A DNA stretch of 64,000 nucleotides from Dactylorhiza incarnata (Eukaryota; Streptophyta; Magnoliopsida; Asparagales; Orchidaceae): assembly GCA_033032865.1 (NCBI GenBank), contig JAWHQI010000099.1, forward strand, positions 6,279,501 through 6,343,500, in the 5' to 3' direction. Both the position numbers and the translations under genes were made by a program. Under the pieces are notes generated by a model. It saw only the letters and a program-made list of their open reading frames with translations, was not told where the DNA came from and made no database searches. Positions 1-11,172 of this stretch are shown here, piece by piece (position 1 is the first letter of the stretch; each line of letters opens with the position of its first letter).

Positions 1-118
1 CGAGAATCGCAGGTCGGAGGTCCCCACCTCCGGGGGGAGGTCAGTCCTCTCAGGGGATGCGAGGCGAGACCCCGTTGGCGATTGCCCGATGAGACTTTCC
101 CTAGCGGGAGGGTTCTGC

Positions 119-407
119 GAGCAAAGAAACAAAATCAGTTGAGTACTACTTGGATTATCGAACCTTCGACAGTAGAACCTGCGAGGAGAGCTCGTGGCGG
201 GGGGGGGGGGGGGGGGGGGGGGGGGGTTCGGAGATAGTGGCAATGACTCATCCTCCCCGGACGGCCTTCGGACGGTCTTCGCCTTTTTGGTCTGAGGCGG
301 AGGCGGAGTAGGCTGCTGGGAAATCCAGGGGCAAGCTCTGCAGCTTTAGCCTTTTGGATCGCCTGCGAGGCCCTGAGGCGAGCCAATATTTCTTCTCTGT
401 TGGACAT
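119..407 (-). pseudogene. Antisense extra ORF of H', first exon region (fragment)
   Basis: On the minus strand an ATG at 407-405 opens a short basic protein beginning MSNREEILARLRASQ, with a helical, charged start followed by an arginine-rich segment. The reading frame then runs into a 28-base G/C homopolymer (199-226), which gives a proline tract and almost certainly breaks the gene. A pyrimidine-rich stretch ending in CAG near 119 looks like a splice acceptor, so this may be exon 1 of a spliced gene like ORF1 and ORF2 of H. A TATA box lies about 75 bp upstream. The function is unknown, and I see no recognisable domain in the part present. Confidence 0.45.
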
Positions 408-480
408 CTCGATGGATATGGCGACGAACACCGAAGGAGGGGAGAGGGAGAAAAAGTTCATGCACCGGCCAGGGAGAATG

Positions 481-490
481 GTATTTATAA
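481..490 (-). promoter_or_regulatory. TATA box of the H' antisense ORF
   Basis: Read on the minus strand this is TTATAAATAC, about 75 bp before the ATG at 407. The spacing and sequence fit a plant core promoter. The equivalent genes of H have TATA boxes in the same relative place (4871 and 31514). Confidence 0.5.
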
Positions 491-587
491 CATTGGGCAT
501 GGGGCCCACCAAAAGAATCTCACCACGTCATCAAGGGGCCGACGAACACTAGGGGTTGGATGTTTCTTCGCGAGCCTAAGTTAGCCT

Positions 588-605
588 CGCGAAGAGCGGA
601 GATTG
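588..605 (+). other. Polypurine tract of H'
   Basis: A purine-rich run (GAAGAGCGGAGATTG) sits directly against the LTR start TGTACAAC. The same position in H has AAAGAGCGGGGATTG. This tract fixes the element's direction as plus and identifies the LTR at 606-1320 as the 3' LTR. Confidence 0.55.
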
Positions 606-1320
606 TGTACAACCCCGGTATTCGCCAAGAGGTGAGTGAAGACTAGGGATCAACCGGCGAGAAAAGCAGGAAGGAGGGCGAGCCAGGTTCTCAAAGGCCG
701 CTCGCAGGAAGGCGGGCGAGTCGGGCCCTCGCCGACCGCTCGCAGGAAGGCGGGCGAGTCGGGCCCTCGCCTGCTGCTCGCAGGAAGGTGGGTGAGCTAG
801 GCTCTCGCAGTTCGCGTGAGGGGAGCCGTGCGAGAGGAGCCCTTGTGGGCGGCTCGCCCAGTAGGAGTCCGGGGGTATTTTTTACCTGGAAGCCCTTGGT
901 GGTCTGCAGTTAGCCCCTCCAAACAACGAAGTTTGGCTGTTGGCAGGACCATTTTGGGTTGCGCATAACAAAAGTGTAAGGCGGATTCTCGCTATTAGCA
1001 GTCCATAAGTAAAAGACTATATATAGACCTCAAAGGGCACCTTTGGGGAGGATTCCAATCTCAGTACTCTGAGTTTCCTTCTCCCTAGGTTATCTTGGCT
1101 TAGTTCTCAGGCTCTCTAAGGTGCCCAGTCTCAACTTTGGCTTGGGACGGGAAACGCTCTAAGATATTCCGGGTATGTGGTCGGACCTCCTCGCTGCGAC
1201 CAAGGGTCTGTATCTAGTTTTGAGACATCAGTATGTTCCTTCCAAGGGATCAGTAAGTGATAGCTGCCCCTCATCTTTGGGGGTCCGAGCTCCACAAGAG
1301 ACCAAGTTCTGGTTTCAACA
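606..1320 (+). repeat. 3' LTR of H' (about 715 bp)
   Basis: The LTR begins TGTACAACCCC and ends GGTTTCAACA, the same TG...CA ends as the LTRs of H. It contains a TATA-like CTATATATAG near 1017-1026, plausible for an LTR promoter. Just beyond 1320 the sequence becomes a copia reverse transcriptase/RNase H fragment on the minus strand, so H' inserted into that copia element. The other end is outside the window. Confidence 0.6.
663..814. repeat. Four copies of a 38-bp GC-rich tandem repeat
   Basis: The motif CTCGCAGGAAGG(C/T)GGG recurs at 701, 739 and 777, with a weaker copy at 663, giving an exact 38-bp period. It lies inside the LTR of H', upstream of the TATA-like box near 1017. It is a candidate promoter-proximal repeat. 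No coding role is seen. Confidence 0.75.
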
Positions 1321-2004
1321 CCAGCAAAGTCCAAATCAAAATACTCAATGATCTCCAGTTGATTAGATCTTTTATAAGTGAGCATGAAAGCCTTTGTCCT
1401 TTTCTGGTACCGCATGACCCGTTTAACAGCTTTCCAATGATCCAGTCCTAGATTACTCAAATATCTGCCCAACATTCCAACTATGAACGCACTATCCGGA
1501 TGCGTACATACTTAAGCATACATAAGACTTCCTACAGCCGATGCATAAGTAAGCTTTTGCACTGATTCCCCAACTTTAATTTTAGGGCATTGATTGAAAC
1601 AAAATTTATCTCCCTTAGCTACATGGGTGTCTCCTGGCTTACAATCCTGCATGCCAAATTTTTTGAGAACCTTATCGATATAGCTTTCCTTCGATAACCC
1701 AAGTATACCCCGAGTGCGATCTCGGTGTATCTGTATGCTTAGTACAAAAGAGGCGTCACCAAGATCTTTCATTTCAAATTTCTTTGAAAGAAATTTCTTA
1801 GTCTCATGCAGTTTATATATATATATCATTGCTGGCAAACAAAATGTCATCCACATATAAGACCAGGAAGATATATTTACTCTCACTGAATCTATGGTAT
1901 ACAATCATCAACAACATTCATCTCAAAATCGAAGGAGACGATTATTTGATAAAATTTGAAATACCACTATCGAGGCGCTTGTTTGAGTCCATTATCGAAG
2001 GCGC
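1321..2004 (-). pseudogene. Ty1/copia reverse transcriptase-RNase H fragment (C0)
   Basis: Read on the minus strand from about 2004 down to 1321, the frames encode the C-terminal half of a copia Pol of the TNT1/Tork type. The order is GLKQAPR before a stop, YFKFY, the catalytic YVDDI box (near 1850, in a different frame), FLSKKFEMKDLGDASFVL, SYIDKVLKKFGMQDCKPGDT, then SAVGSLMYA and GRYLSNLGLDHWKAVKRVM, ending at FAG where H' has inserted. Several stops and frameshifts make it dead. The junction with the Athila-like integrase lies between about 1990 and 2010 and I see no LTR there, so C0 is a fragment. Confidence 0.8.
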
Positions 2005-3685
2005 TGGAGGCGGGCTTTTATTGGCCCACACTCTTCAAAGATGCCCACACCCTTGTGAGTACTTGCGACTAGGCGTGCAAAAAAAGCCCTGCGGGCCCAG
2101 GCTTTATTTTTGCCAGGCCCAGGTCGGGCCTCTACCAAAACCAGGCCCAGGCCAGGCACGGGCCTCACCGAAATAAGGGGGCCTGCTTGAGCCTAAAAGA
2201 CAGGGCCCAAGCAGGCCCCAAAATAAATAAATATTCTGTTTATTATAATATATATTATAATATATTTTATAATATTAATATTTTATAATATTTTATAATA
2301 TATAAATGGCTGCCTTTTGGCAACCATTATAATATATAAATGGCTGCCAAAAGGCAGCCATTATGCTGGGCGGCTGCTGGGCAGCCCATCATTTAATGTT
2401 GGGCAACGCCAGCATTTAGGTGATGTCCAACATTAAATGTTGGGTTCTGCCCAGCTATAAAGCTGGGCAGCGCCCAGCTCATCGTTTTCAACGGGCACCA
2501 GGCAAAGCCTGGTGCCCGGGCTTGCCTGGTCCTGGCCCGGGCCGGGCACCAGGCCAGGCCCTACCCAAATAAGGGGGCCCGTTGAGCCCCCTTAGGCCTG
2601 GCCTGGGCCTAACCGGGCCCAGGCCTAATCGGGCTCAGACCCGAGCAGACCCGGGCCAAATTTGCACGCCTACTTGCAACAGCTACCAGCGGTCGAGGAA
2701 CATCCCCCGCCAGGATGAGATGCCCCAAAATATTTTCTTAGAATGCGAAATTTTTTATCTTTGGGGTATTGATTTAGTTGGTCCTCTCCCTCCCTCTTTT
2801 TCAAACAAATACATTCTCGTTGCGGTCGACTACGTGTCGAGGTGGGCGGAAGCGCAAACTCTCACCACCAACGATGCGAGAGTCGTCGTTAACTTCCTAA
2901 AAAAATTATTCTCTCGATTTGGTACGCCACACGCTGTAGTTAGTGATCGGGGCACCCATTTTTGCAATAGTCAATTCACAAAATTTTTAGCAAAATATGG
3001 TGTCACGCACAAACTCTCCAATGCTTATCACCCACAAACGAGCGGCCAAGTCGATGTCGTAAATCGAGAATTAAAGCGGATTTTAGAAAAAACTGTTTCT
3101 ATTATTCGAAAGGATTGGGCGCTTAAGCTCGATGACGCGCTATGGGCCTATCGAACGACGAACAAGACCGCTATCTGTTGTACACTGTAGCGATTGGTTT
3201 ATGGAAAGGCTTTCCACCTTCCGGTCGAACTAGAACACCGCGCATTTTGGGCGCTTAAATTTCTAAATCTTGATTCTACGTTAGCGGCCGAGCAAAGGAA
3301 ATTTTAAATGAATGAATTAGATGAGTGGCGAGTGAATGCATACGAAAGTAACAAATTATATAAGGAGCGAACAAAGTTTTATCACGATAAAAAAATAAAA
3401 TTTCCAAAAACTTTTTCGCCGGGCGATCTCGTCCTCCTTTATAATTCTCGCCTTCGCCTTTTTCCGGGAAAGCTAAAATCTCGATGGTCCGGACCCTTTA
3501 TTATTAAAGAGGTTTGGTCCTATGGGACAATTCTAATTTCTCACCCGGAAAAAGGTTCCTTCAAAGTTAACTGGCATCGTCTTAAGTTATATCTTCCTGG
3601 AGATCTGTCGAACGAAAAGAGTGATTCAATAATTCTTCCACCAATATCGTTGAGCGCCCATTTGGGTCAAGCTACGCAACCTTAA
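2005..3685 (+). pseudogene. Athila-like Ty3/gypsy integrase (element A), split by a MITE
   Basis: Integrase inserts retrotransposon cDNA into chromosomes. The reading frame starts in the zinc-binding region (AGFYWPTLFKDAHTLV, about 2012-2060), is cut by the hAT-like insertion at 2070-2672, and resumes near 2681. The core follows with the first aspartate in [13 protein letters not shown], the second in [11 protein letters not shown], and [19 protein letters not shown], where the catalytic glutamate is expected; the usual NRE shows as NRELK. A frameshift lies between about 3175 and 3308. The C-terminal part has LYNSRLRLFPGKLKSRWSGP, the Athila/Calypso signature, and ends at 3685. Element A is therefore on the plus strand. 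The zinc-binding CxxC appears as CDSY, missing a cysteine. Confidence 0.88.
2070..2672. mobile_element. Non-autonomous hAT-type MITE (603 bp)
   Basis: The ends are inverted repeats, TAGGCGTGCAAA at 2070 and TTTGCACGCCTA ending at 2672. They are flanked by an 8-bp target duplication with one mismatch, CTTGCGAC (2062-2069) and CTTGCAAC (2673-2680). An 8-bp duplication is the mark of the hAT superfamily. The interior is rich in GGGCCC/CCCGGGC blocks and has an AT-rich core, with no transposase. Removing it rejoins the integrase frame at the zinc-binding region, which supports the boundaries. Confidence 0.85.
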
Positions 3686-4099
<414 letters not shown>

Positions 4100-4747
4100 T
4101 GTTGAAGCCAGGAAAATCCTAGACTCCAAAATTCGGATCAATGCAGCCGGAGGCTACTCGCCCAACAGTCCGACCAGAAGGCTTGATTGGCAACGACGAA
4201 AAGGACTCGGACAAAGGACAACAGGACCCCAGGCGCTGCGGCAGGGAGGTCCCACCACGTGCCCAGAAGATCAGAAGAGACTTCCCCTCCAAAACCAAAA
4301 ATGACCGAGCAGGGTACGAGGAAGGCACCGACTTGGCTAGTACAAGGAGTAACGGCCAAGGATGACATGTCCGAGAATTTGAATGTGGGAGTTCCAAAGG
4401 CTCAAGTTTAGATGCCAATTCCAGTACCCCTGGGGTCCTATTTATAGGAAAACCAAAGAGAAGGTGGGGGGGGGGGGGCTTATTTATACCCCACCCAACT
4501 CGGCAACTAGGCGACATTGAGGCGACCTCGCTTGGAAAGGGGCGAGTATCACCTATGGTTGCCCACCTTTTGGCGAGTATCTGGGCTACTCGCGCGAGTC
4601 CACCCATACTCGCCCAGGCCTTCTTCTGCTCCTGCTGGCTGAGCTGTCTTGTGTCTTGGACTGCTGGCCTCAGTGCTGACCCTTTGACCTTGACTTCTGC
4701 CTACGTGGCTTTGAGTGGTCCTACCCTCGGAGAATGAGGGTTGTACA
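4100..4747 (-). repeat. 3' LTR of H (648 bp)
   Basis: It matches 54567-55202 closely over its whole length. On the minus strand it begins TGTACAACC and ends GGCTTCAACA. It has a run of 13 G at 4466-4478 where the partner LTR has only 7, so that tract has changed length since insertion. It is preceded on the minus strand by a polypurine tract, which makes it the 3' copy. Confidence 0.85.
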
Positions 4748-4765
4748 CAATCCCCGCTCTTTGCG
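4748..4765 (-). other. Polypurine tract of H
   Basis: On the minus strand the sequence reads GCAAAGAGCGGGGATTG directly before the LTR start TGTACAACC. Polypurine tracts prime plus-strand DNA synthesis next to the 3' LTR. The right-hand LTR has no such tract on either side. Confidence 0.55.
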
Positions 4766-4870
4766 AGTGACGTAATTGCTCAGAAAGAATCATCCTACCT
4801 TCATTCGACGAGCTGTCCTGCTGGCGAGTATTGATCTGTAGTCGGCATCTCGCTGGCCAACGCCCTGGCC

Positions 4871-4881
4871 CTATATATAGA
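4871..4881 (+). promoter_or_regulatory. TATA box of H ORF1
   Basis: CTATATATAGA lies 45-55 bp upstream of the ATG at 4925, followed by a short purine-rich leader. It would drive transcription opposite to the direction of H itself. Confidence 0.55.
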
Positions 4882-4924
4882 GGGGGAGGGGTCTCTGATG
4901 GCAAGAATGTTTTGATCTCGCTTC

Positions 4925-6202
4925 ATGGCTGACATTCTGGGATTGCTGCCGCCTGTTCGGACTCCTGCTCGTGTAGACGCCGAGCTTGATGACTTCCTCG
5001 CTTCCAAGAAGAGGAAGAGGCTTGCGAAGAAGAAGAAGAACAAGAAAGGTGTCACCGAGGAGGATGTTGTCGATCCTCTAGTCGGCCGACGTCAGAAACT
5101 GCTCGATGATCTGGGTCTCTCTCATAAGGGAAACTCGCCTGCTCTTGATCCTCCTGCGCCAATGTCGCTCCGGAGGCGGATACGACAAGGGCCTCGGCTC
5201 AGGATCAATCGGATGTCGTACCTGTGTGAGGTGGAAGCTACCTACTCGCCACCTTTTTGGGTTAGCTTGCTAATTCATCTATGTTGGTGAGGTTCTGACG
5301 CTCTTTCTGATACTCGCAGATTCGCCGACCATTATCGCTCAGGAGGACCTATGGCCGTGCCGCCTTTGCGATCATCTCTGATGATCTCGCCTGGGGCTGG
5401 TAGTCGCTCGGTGCGGATCCTTCATAGCTCTTTGCTGGAGAAGCGGCCTTTGAGCGAGCAGAGGGATCCTCTGGCGAGCAGCGCGCCTCCGCCGCTACTG
5501 CTTTTGCAACAACCGGAGCTGGCGAGCAGTTCGCAACGGCCCGCGGGTGGGCTTCTGCCACCTCCTCTGTTCCCTCCTCCTGCCGACATCCAGGGCGATC
5601 AGCGCACGTTGTCTTCTGCTGCTCCCTCAACCCATATGGGAGAGTCCTCGTGTCGAGGCGGGGTTGGGGTTTCTTTGGGGTTCTTCGCCCCAAGGGGGAG
5701 GGCGACCAGTGGATGTCGCGATCGGGGGGGGGGGGGGGGGGGACGCTCCTCGTGGCAGGGAGCAAACCGGAGTGACTCACTCCATCTGGCGAGGTGCGGG
5801 CCACCATAGTGCTTCCCCACATTGAGGAAGGAGCTCCCTTTCTCGGCGATCTCGCAGTCCTCCTCGCGGCTCGAGGAATGATGCTCGCCGATCTGGTAAC
5901 TTGGTTGCTGCTTTGTAGATTCTGCTGGATCTGTCCTTTGATACTCGCTACTAAAGTCTTCTGCTTCTTTGTCTGTTTTACAGCTCGCGCTCAGACTCCC
6001 GTGGGAGCTTTGATAGATGGAGTTGAGCTTCCTTCTCACGAGTACCAGGAGAGGGCTACTCGCGCCATCTTAGATCTGGAGGCAAAGATAGAGCGCTTGG
6101 CGATCAGTGAGCCTCATCGTCGCCTGTCCGAGATGGAGTCGCGGTTCGAACGCTTGGCGTCCATTGAGCCTCATCGTCGATTGACCGAGCTGGAGGTGCG
6201 AG
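4925..6202 (+). pseudogene. H ORF1, 5' part: antisense intron-bearing gene, function unknown
   Basis: The ATG at 4925 starts MADILGLLPPVRTPARVDAE, followed by a very basic stretch (SKKRKRLAKKKKNKK, about residues 38-52) that would serve as a nuclear-localisation signal. The first exon appears to end near 5230. A pyrimidine tract and CAG at 5317-5319 mark a probable acceptor. A second intron candidate runs from 5896 (GT) to 5983 (CAG). The downstream exon encodes heptad-like repeats (EAKIERLAISEPHRRL, RFERLASIEPHRRL) typical of coiled coils. The gene is cut at 6202 by C1 and resumes at 30841. A 19-base G run (5724-5742) and phases that do not join cleanly show it is decayed. I do not recognise a family. 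Confidence 0.55.
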
Positions 6203-6513
6203 TGTTGGGTATTGTAGCCACAATCACCTTGATTTGAAGAAGTGTCCCTTGAACTAAGATGAATTGAGATTGTATTTGACATAGTCTCTTAGTTGTGTGT
6301 TTGCAGGATTGTATTTACTAAGTACAAACCAATGTCAGGTTTCAGTGAGTCATAAACACATGGCTATGCAATGTAATCCTTCATTGTATAGACCAATGTG
6401 TTGACTCAAGTGAAATATCTCCATTGGGATGTACTTCATATTCAAGCTCTACGGAAAAGTGAGAAGTCAATGGTTGTTGGGATCAGGGTTAAAAGAAATT
6501 CTCTCTAAGTAAT

Positions 6514-6697
6514 TTCGTCGAATAAAGACCTGAATTCGTCGAGTAAAATCCTTTTTAACCGACGAACTCAGTAAATCTTTTTGAGAGTGTTTCGTCGAGT
6601 AATTCCCTTTTCGTCGAAGAAAATCCTCTTACTCGACGAACTCAGGAAATTCTATTTATAAGTTTTGCGTCGAGTAATCCTTCGCTCTTTCGACGAA
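6514..6697. promoter_or_regulatory. TTCGWCGAA box array in the C1 5' LTR
   Basis: TTCGTCGAA occurs at 6514 and 6610, TTCGTCGAG at 6535 and 6591, CTCGACGAA at 6632 and TTCGACGAA at 6689. The first two are 21 bp apart. TTCGTCGAGTAA at 6591 and TTACTCGACGAA near 6629 are inverted copies able to form a hairpin. The array lies 120-300 bp upstream of the TATA box. Sirevirus LTRs are known to carry symmetric repeated-motif boxes in this position. An enhancer or silencing role is inference. The same array recurs in the 3' LTR at about 29782-29965. Confidence 0.75.
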
Positions 6698-6813
6698 TGA
6701 ATACCTTCTGACGAAAGCTGACAGCGCACTTTTATTTTCCGACCGTTGATTTAAATGTTTCGTGCACATGGTTATCACTCCTTATTTTATGCTTATAGCC
6801 GTTGGAGATAAGA

Positions 6814-6824
6814 CTATATATAAT
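6814..6824 (+). promoter_or_regulatory. TATA box of the C1 5' LTR
   Basis: CTATATATAAT is conserved in the 3' LTR at 30083-30093 and lies downstream of the box array, as expected for the U3 promoter. Confidence 0.65.
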
Positions 6825-7577
6825 CATGAGATTTGTTCCCTTTAACCCTAATCGTGAAAAATCAAAGGAAAGAATCGAGATTTCCGTCGGCATTTTTCTC
6901 TCGCTCGCAAAAGACGTTCTCGTGCCGCCGACAAGCTGTGTGCTCGATTCTTCTACAAGTTTCTATTCCACGAGATCTCTGTACTTGGATTGCTTCAACT
7001 CCCTTCTAGATCTTGTTGAGTAGATAAGTGTTCAGATTAAAGATTTCAAGAGGAAGAGTTTTCTTCTCCCTCTCCAGTTCAGGATTTCATCTTTCAAGGT
7101 AGAGGAAGACTCATTAATTCAGATCTGAAGAAGAAGAATTTCGTGGAGATTCTCAGAGATTGGATTCTTAATCCAGAGGCTTTATAATATCGTTTACATA
7201 TACTTGTAGGAAGATTCATCTTATGAGTTCTTGTAGATCCTAGTTTAGAGGATCTAGTGTGTAGGAGAGTTTGTTCTTCGAGTTTGTAGGGGACTTGGTC
7301 TCCGAGCTTGTAGGAGTTGTGAACTCTAAGTTGTAAGATTTGAAAAATCTGAGATTGGTGAAGTAGCAGAATCTAGCCTCAGAGTGCTAGATAGGAGAGG
7401 CGGGAAAGTGGACTACCCACATCGGGGAACCACTATAAAATCCTTGTGTTGTGCTGTACTCATTTTCTGTGTGTTTGTTTTGTCTAAATTTTTAATTCAG
7501 TGAAAGGTCATAGAATCCACTTATTCACCCCCCCCCCCCCCCCTAGGTGATTTAGGTTGCGACTAGATACTTTCAAT

Positions 7578-7589
7578 TGGTATCAGAGC
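7578..7589 (+). other. Primer-binding site of C1 (initiator tRNA-Met)
   Basis: TGGTATCAGAGC begins two bases after the end of the 5' LTR. It is complementary to the 3' end of plant initiator tRNA-Met, the usual primer of copia elements. Confidence 0.95.
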
Positions 7590-7652
7590 TAGGTTGTTCG
7601 CTAAAGGTTAACACCTTTAACAAGATCTCTATATCTAGTTGCAAGAGACAAT

Positions 7653-9823
7653 ATGTCTAGAATGGAAAGATCCAAGGATTCCTCCGTCAAGTTGCCCGTT
7701 TGCACTAAGGAAAACTTCCCCATGTGGAATGAAAGGGTTAGATTCTACATGGAAGCTGCAGATCCTAGAATCTTTCAAATAGTGGAAGAAGGTTCCCACA
7801 TTCCGACAAAGCCGTCTTCTATAAATTCAGCTATTATGATTCCTAAGAAGATGTTGGAACTAACCAAAGATGAGATTGCACTTATCACCTTGGACAAGAA
7901 GGAAAAGAACATCATAGCAGGTGCAATGGACGACTCTATGTTGCAAAATCTTATTCACTACAAGTCAGCTAAGGAAATGTGGGACTCTCTGGTTGTTCTG
8001 ATGGAAGGTACGAAAGAGGTAAGGGATGACCGAAGATCTTTGTTGAATCAGGAATATGAAGCATTTAAGCAAGATCCGAGATATTCCATTTCTGAGACTT
8101 ATGAAAAATTCTTCAAGATAGTAAACGGTCTAAGAAACTATGACCGGGAATTCTCTGTTGGTGAACTGAATGACAAGTTCTTGAGATCCCTAACGAAAGA
8201 ATGAGATACCAAGGCAATAGCGAACAGAGAATTTGGAACAAATATTGTTTGGAAAGCTTTTGTCACACGAGCTTAAGCTGAGCATAAGACGAGCCGAAGA
8301 GGAAGGGAGCAGGACTTCTGGAAGAGACAAGTCTGTTGCCCTCAAGGCAGAGAGTTCAAGAAAAGGCAAGGCTATGTCACCCATAAGGAGACCACCATCA
8401 GATAAAGATGAAGAATCTGAAGCTTGCCCCTCAAGCTCTGATATGTCTGATGGAGAATTCTCTCTCCTCTTCAAGCAATTCAAAAGATTGCTCAATAAAA
8501 GAAGACAAAGAAAGAACCAGTCTTCATCCTACGATCACAAAAGATCAAGGCGTGATGATGATCATCACAAGAAAAGCAACAGAATTGACAGGTATAATTC
8601 TACACCAAATAAACAGATTTCTTCTGACATTATTTGCTACTGTTGTAACAAGACAGGGCATGTCATTGCGGAGTGCCCCTACAAGAAGAAAGAAGGATCA
8701 AAGAAAGAAGAATGGCGATCCTTTAAGAGTAAGAAGAAAGCTGAGAAGAGCTTCATTGCAAAGAAGCCAAAGACTCTCAGCGATAGTGACTCAGATGAGT
8801 CAAAACCAGATGAGGAAGCCTACTTCGAGCTAATGCCCCAATCAGATGAAGACGTCTACAACACCCCAAATGAGGGGGAGGTAAACGTTCATACTTCTCT
8901 TTCTGCGTCTGAAACTGAATCCAATGCAAATGAAGGATACTCTTCAGAGGAGGATTCAGAGTTAATGACTCAGTATAAAGCTCTTTTGAAGGGATTTGAC
9001 AAATGCCGCAAGGTAGTCAGATCTCAGTCAAAACAGATTGAATCTCTCAAGACGTTGGAATCTGAATTGAAAGAGGAAATCGAAATATTCACTCCCTTAA
9101 AAGAAGAGGTCCAACTCCTGAAGGATGAATTAAAGAACTCCACTGAGTTATTAACCCTGAAGGCGAAATTTATAAATGAACTAGAAGAGAAGCTAGTGGT
9201 GGAAATGAAACTTGTAGAAAACTTCTCAAAGCCAAAAACTATTCTTCCAATCATCGATAAATTCTCCGCTCCTGCTAAGGGTAGTGGTCTTGGTCATGTG
9301 GCTGAGATAAGTAAGGATGCCAAGAGAAGAGCCGTTAAAGGCAAGGGCAAGGCTGGTCAAAATCAACCCCCATTCAAAAAGGTACTGTTTCCTACAAACA
9401 CATGATTTTTAATCCATGTACGGTCACTTTACGATACCAACTGATGTTGAGTCAAGTAAGGGAAACCAAGGATGGAGCCATCCCCGAAGCCTCGGAACGA
9501 CTGCTTTCAAGGCACCTTAGGAAGAAATAGTCCTCAAAGACTATGGTTCATTTGTACATGGATCAACAGCTAAGAAAGCACCAAAAGTTAAGACTGTTGT
9601 GACAAAATCTCATGAGAAGGAGCCATGTGTTTGCTGCAACCACGAGACTTCTACTTCTAAGAAAGTTACTCCTGTTAGACCTCCCGTTCAAAAAGTCAAA
9701 CAGGAGGGCAAAAGAAGATACAACATGTTTGACTGTTGGTGCTGTGGCAAGGTTGGTCACTTTGCCATAAATTGTTGGTTTAATCCGATAAATGTCAAGA
9801 CTCCACGGGTTAACAATGCATGA
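7653..9823 (+). pseudogene. C1 gag (nucleocapsid), frameshifted
   Basis: Gag packages the element RNA into virus-like particles. The ATG at 7653 opens the capsid region, with KLPVCTKENFPMWNERVRFY and later YEAFKQDPRYSISETYEKFFKIVNGLR, the copia gag fold. The frame stops at 8204 where a tryptophan codon has become TGA, and resumes in another frame near 8233 (LFGKLLSHELKLSI). A zinc knuckle CYCCNKTGHVIAEC lies near 8635-8680. It is followed by a long charged coiled coil (about 8940-9230) typical of the extended Sirevirus gag. A second knuckle, CWCCGKVGHFAINC, lies near 9735-9776 in yet another frame. Between 9406 and 9600 stops occur in every frame. Confidence 0.85.
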
Positions 9824-9944
9824 ATGACCCCTCGCAAGATTAACATTCCTAGTGGCGGTCATCTAACGAAGACCCAAGGACCCAAATCTGTTTGGGTTCC
9901 TAAGGGCAATTGATTATTGACTGCAGGTATGTCCAAAGGCCAAT

Positions 9945-10358
9945 AAAACTCATATATGGTACTTGGACAGTGGATGTTCACGGCATATGATCGGAACAAG
10001 AAGCCAACTACATGATTATACCCTAGTGAAAGATGGTCCAAAAGTTATCTTTGGCGGATCTAATCCGGGAATTACTAAAGGCTACTGTATGATTACAAAT
10101 GGTATAGTCTCTTTCACAGACGTGGCTTATATTAAAGGATTACAGCATAATCTTATTAGCATAAGTCAACTATGTGACAAAGGCTATATGGTAGAATTCT
10201 ACAAGGACAAGTGCTTGATAAAGTCGTCTGACACGTCAGAAACGATTTTAACAGGCACTCGGAGTAGAAATATTTTTTGTTTAAATTTTCTATGCTTAGA
10301 CTCTTCTACACCAGTGTGCTTTTTAGCAAAAGATAGTGCATCTCTTTGTGACCAGTGA
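9945..10358 (+). pseudogene. C1 aspartic protease
   Basis: The active-site motif appears as WYLDSGCSRHMIG near 9957-9998. It is followed by VIFGGSNPGITKGYC and DVAYIKGLQHNLISISQLCDKGY, the copia protease core, which processes the Gag-Pol polyprotein. The frame opens after stops upstream and closes at 10358. Pol of this element was a single polyprotein, so this is a fragment. Confidence 0.85.
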
Positions 10359-11138
10359 CAAAATAGACTAGCACATATAAATTTCAAAACTATAAATATG
10401 TTATTTTCTCACAATTTAGTTCGCGACGCACCTGAAGTTAAGTGCATTAAAGAGAGACCTTGTCATGCATGCCAAATGGGCAAGCAGACTAGAGCTACCT
10501 TTAAGAGCATAATTGACAAAGATTCTACCAGATGCTTATATCTGCTCCATATGGATCTATTTGGTCCCATGCCAATCAGAAGTTTAGGAGGTAAAGCTTA
10601 TACTTTGGTTATTGTTGATGACTACTCACGTTTTGCTTGAGTATTCTTTCTAAAACACAAGTCAGATACGTATGACTCTTTCACTAATTTTGTCAAGCAA
10701 ATACATAATTAATTGAACTGCTCTATAGTCAAAATCAGAAGTGACCATGGAACAGAATTCAAATCTGGTGCTATGACAGAGTTCTGTGAAAGCTTAGGTA
10801 TCTTTCATGAGTTCTCATCTCCTCGTACTCCACAACAAAATGGAGTCGCCGAGAGAAAGAACAGAACACTCATAGAGGCTTGCAGGACGATGTTGAGTGG
10901 CTCTTCATTACCAGAATATTTTTGGGCTGAAGGTATCAACACTGCTTGTCACGTGCAAAACAGAGCACTAATCAACAAAAATCATCATAAGACCCCTTAT
11001 GAACTTCTGAAAGGCAGGAAACCAACTTTATCTTACTTTAGGATCTTTGACAATAAATGCTTCGTACTTAATAATGGGAAGTATTACAAAACTAAATTTA
11101 GTGAAAAATGTTTTGAAGGTATTTTTGTAGGCTATAGT
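10359..11138 (+). pseudogene. C1 integrase, N-terminal and core part
   Basis: The zinc-binding end is visible as HACQMGKQTRATF near 10460-10500. The core shows the DDE residues as MDLFGP, SDHGTEF and NGVAERKNRT. A tryptophan codon has become a stop at about 10638-10640, and another stop lies near 10710. The C-terminal region (KGRKPTLSYFRIFDNKCFV) is cut at FVGYS by G1. It resumes at 24586 after the ATAGT target duplication. Confidence 0.88.
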
Positions 11139-11172
11139 TGTAACATCCCCCAAACAGCTAAACCCCCTAAGT

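Larger units (their letters stand above)
1..1320 (+). mobile_element. 3' end of a Tat-like Ty3/gypsy element (H')
   Basis: The stretch has the same layout as the left end of the large element H at 4100-5300, in the opposite direction: an LTR, a purine tract next to it, then an ORF read away from the LTR. The LTR of H' (606-1320) shares short stretches with the H LTR, including the ends TGTACAACC and TTCAACA and a central block around 1190-1220. The two are strongly diverged, so H' is probably another subfamily. The body of the element lies left of the window, so its 5' LTR and target duplication cannot be seen. The Tat assignment is inferred from the antisense ORF arrangement known for Tat-lineage elements. 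Confidence 0.6.
6203..7575 (+). repeat. 5' LTR of C1 (1373 bp)
   Basis: It is collinear with 29471-30840. A hand count over the first 240 bp gives about six differences. It holds the TTCGWCGAA box array, a TATA box and a run of 16 C (7528-7543), where the 3' LTR has only 7 C. Confidence 0.93.

Noticed and set aside
4119..4607. 162-residue ORF in the H LTR
   Set aside because: It lies wholly in an LTR, changes frame between the two copies, and has no domain.
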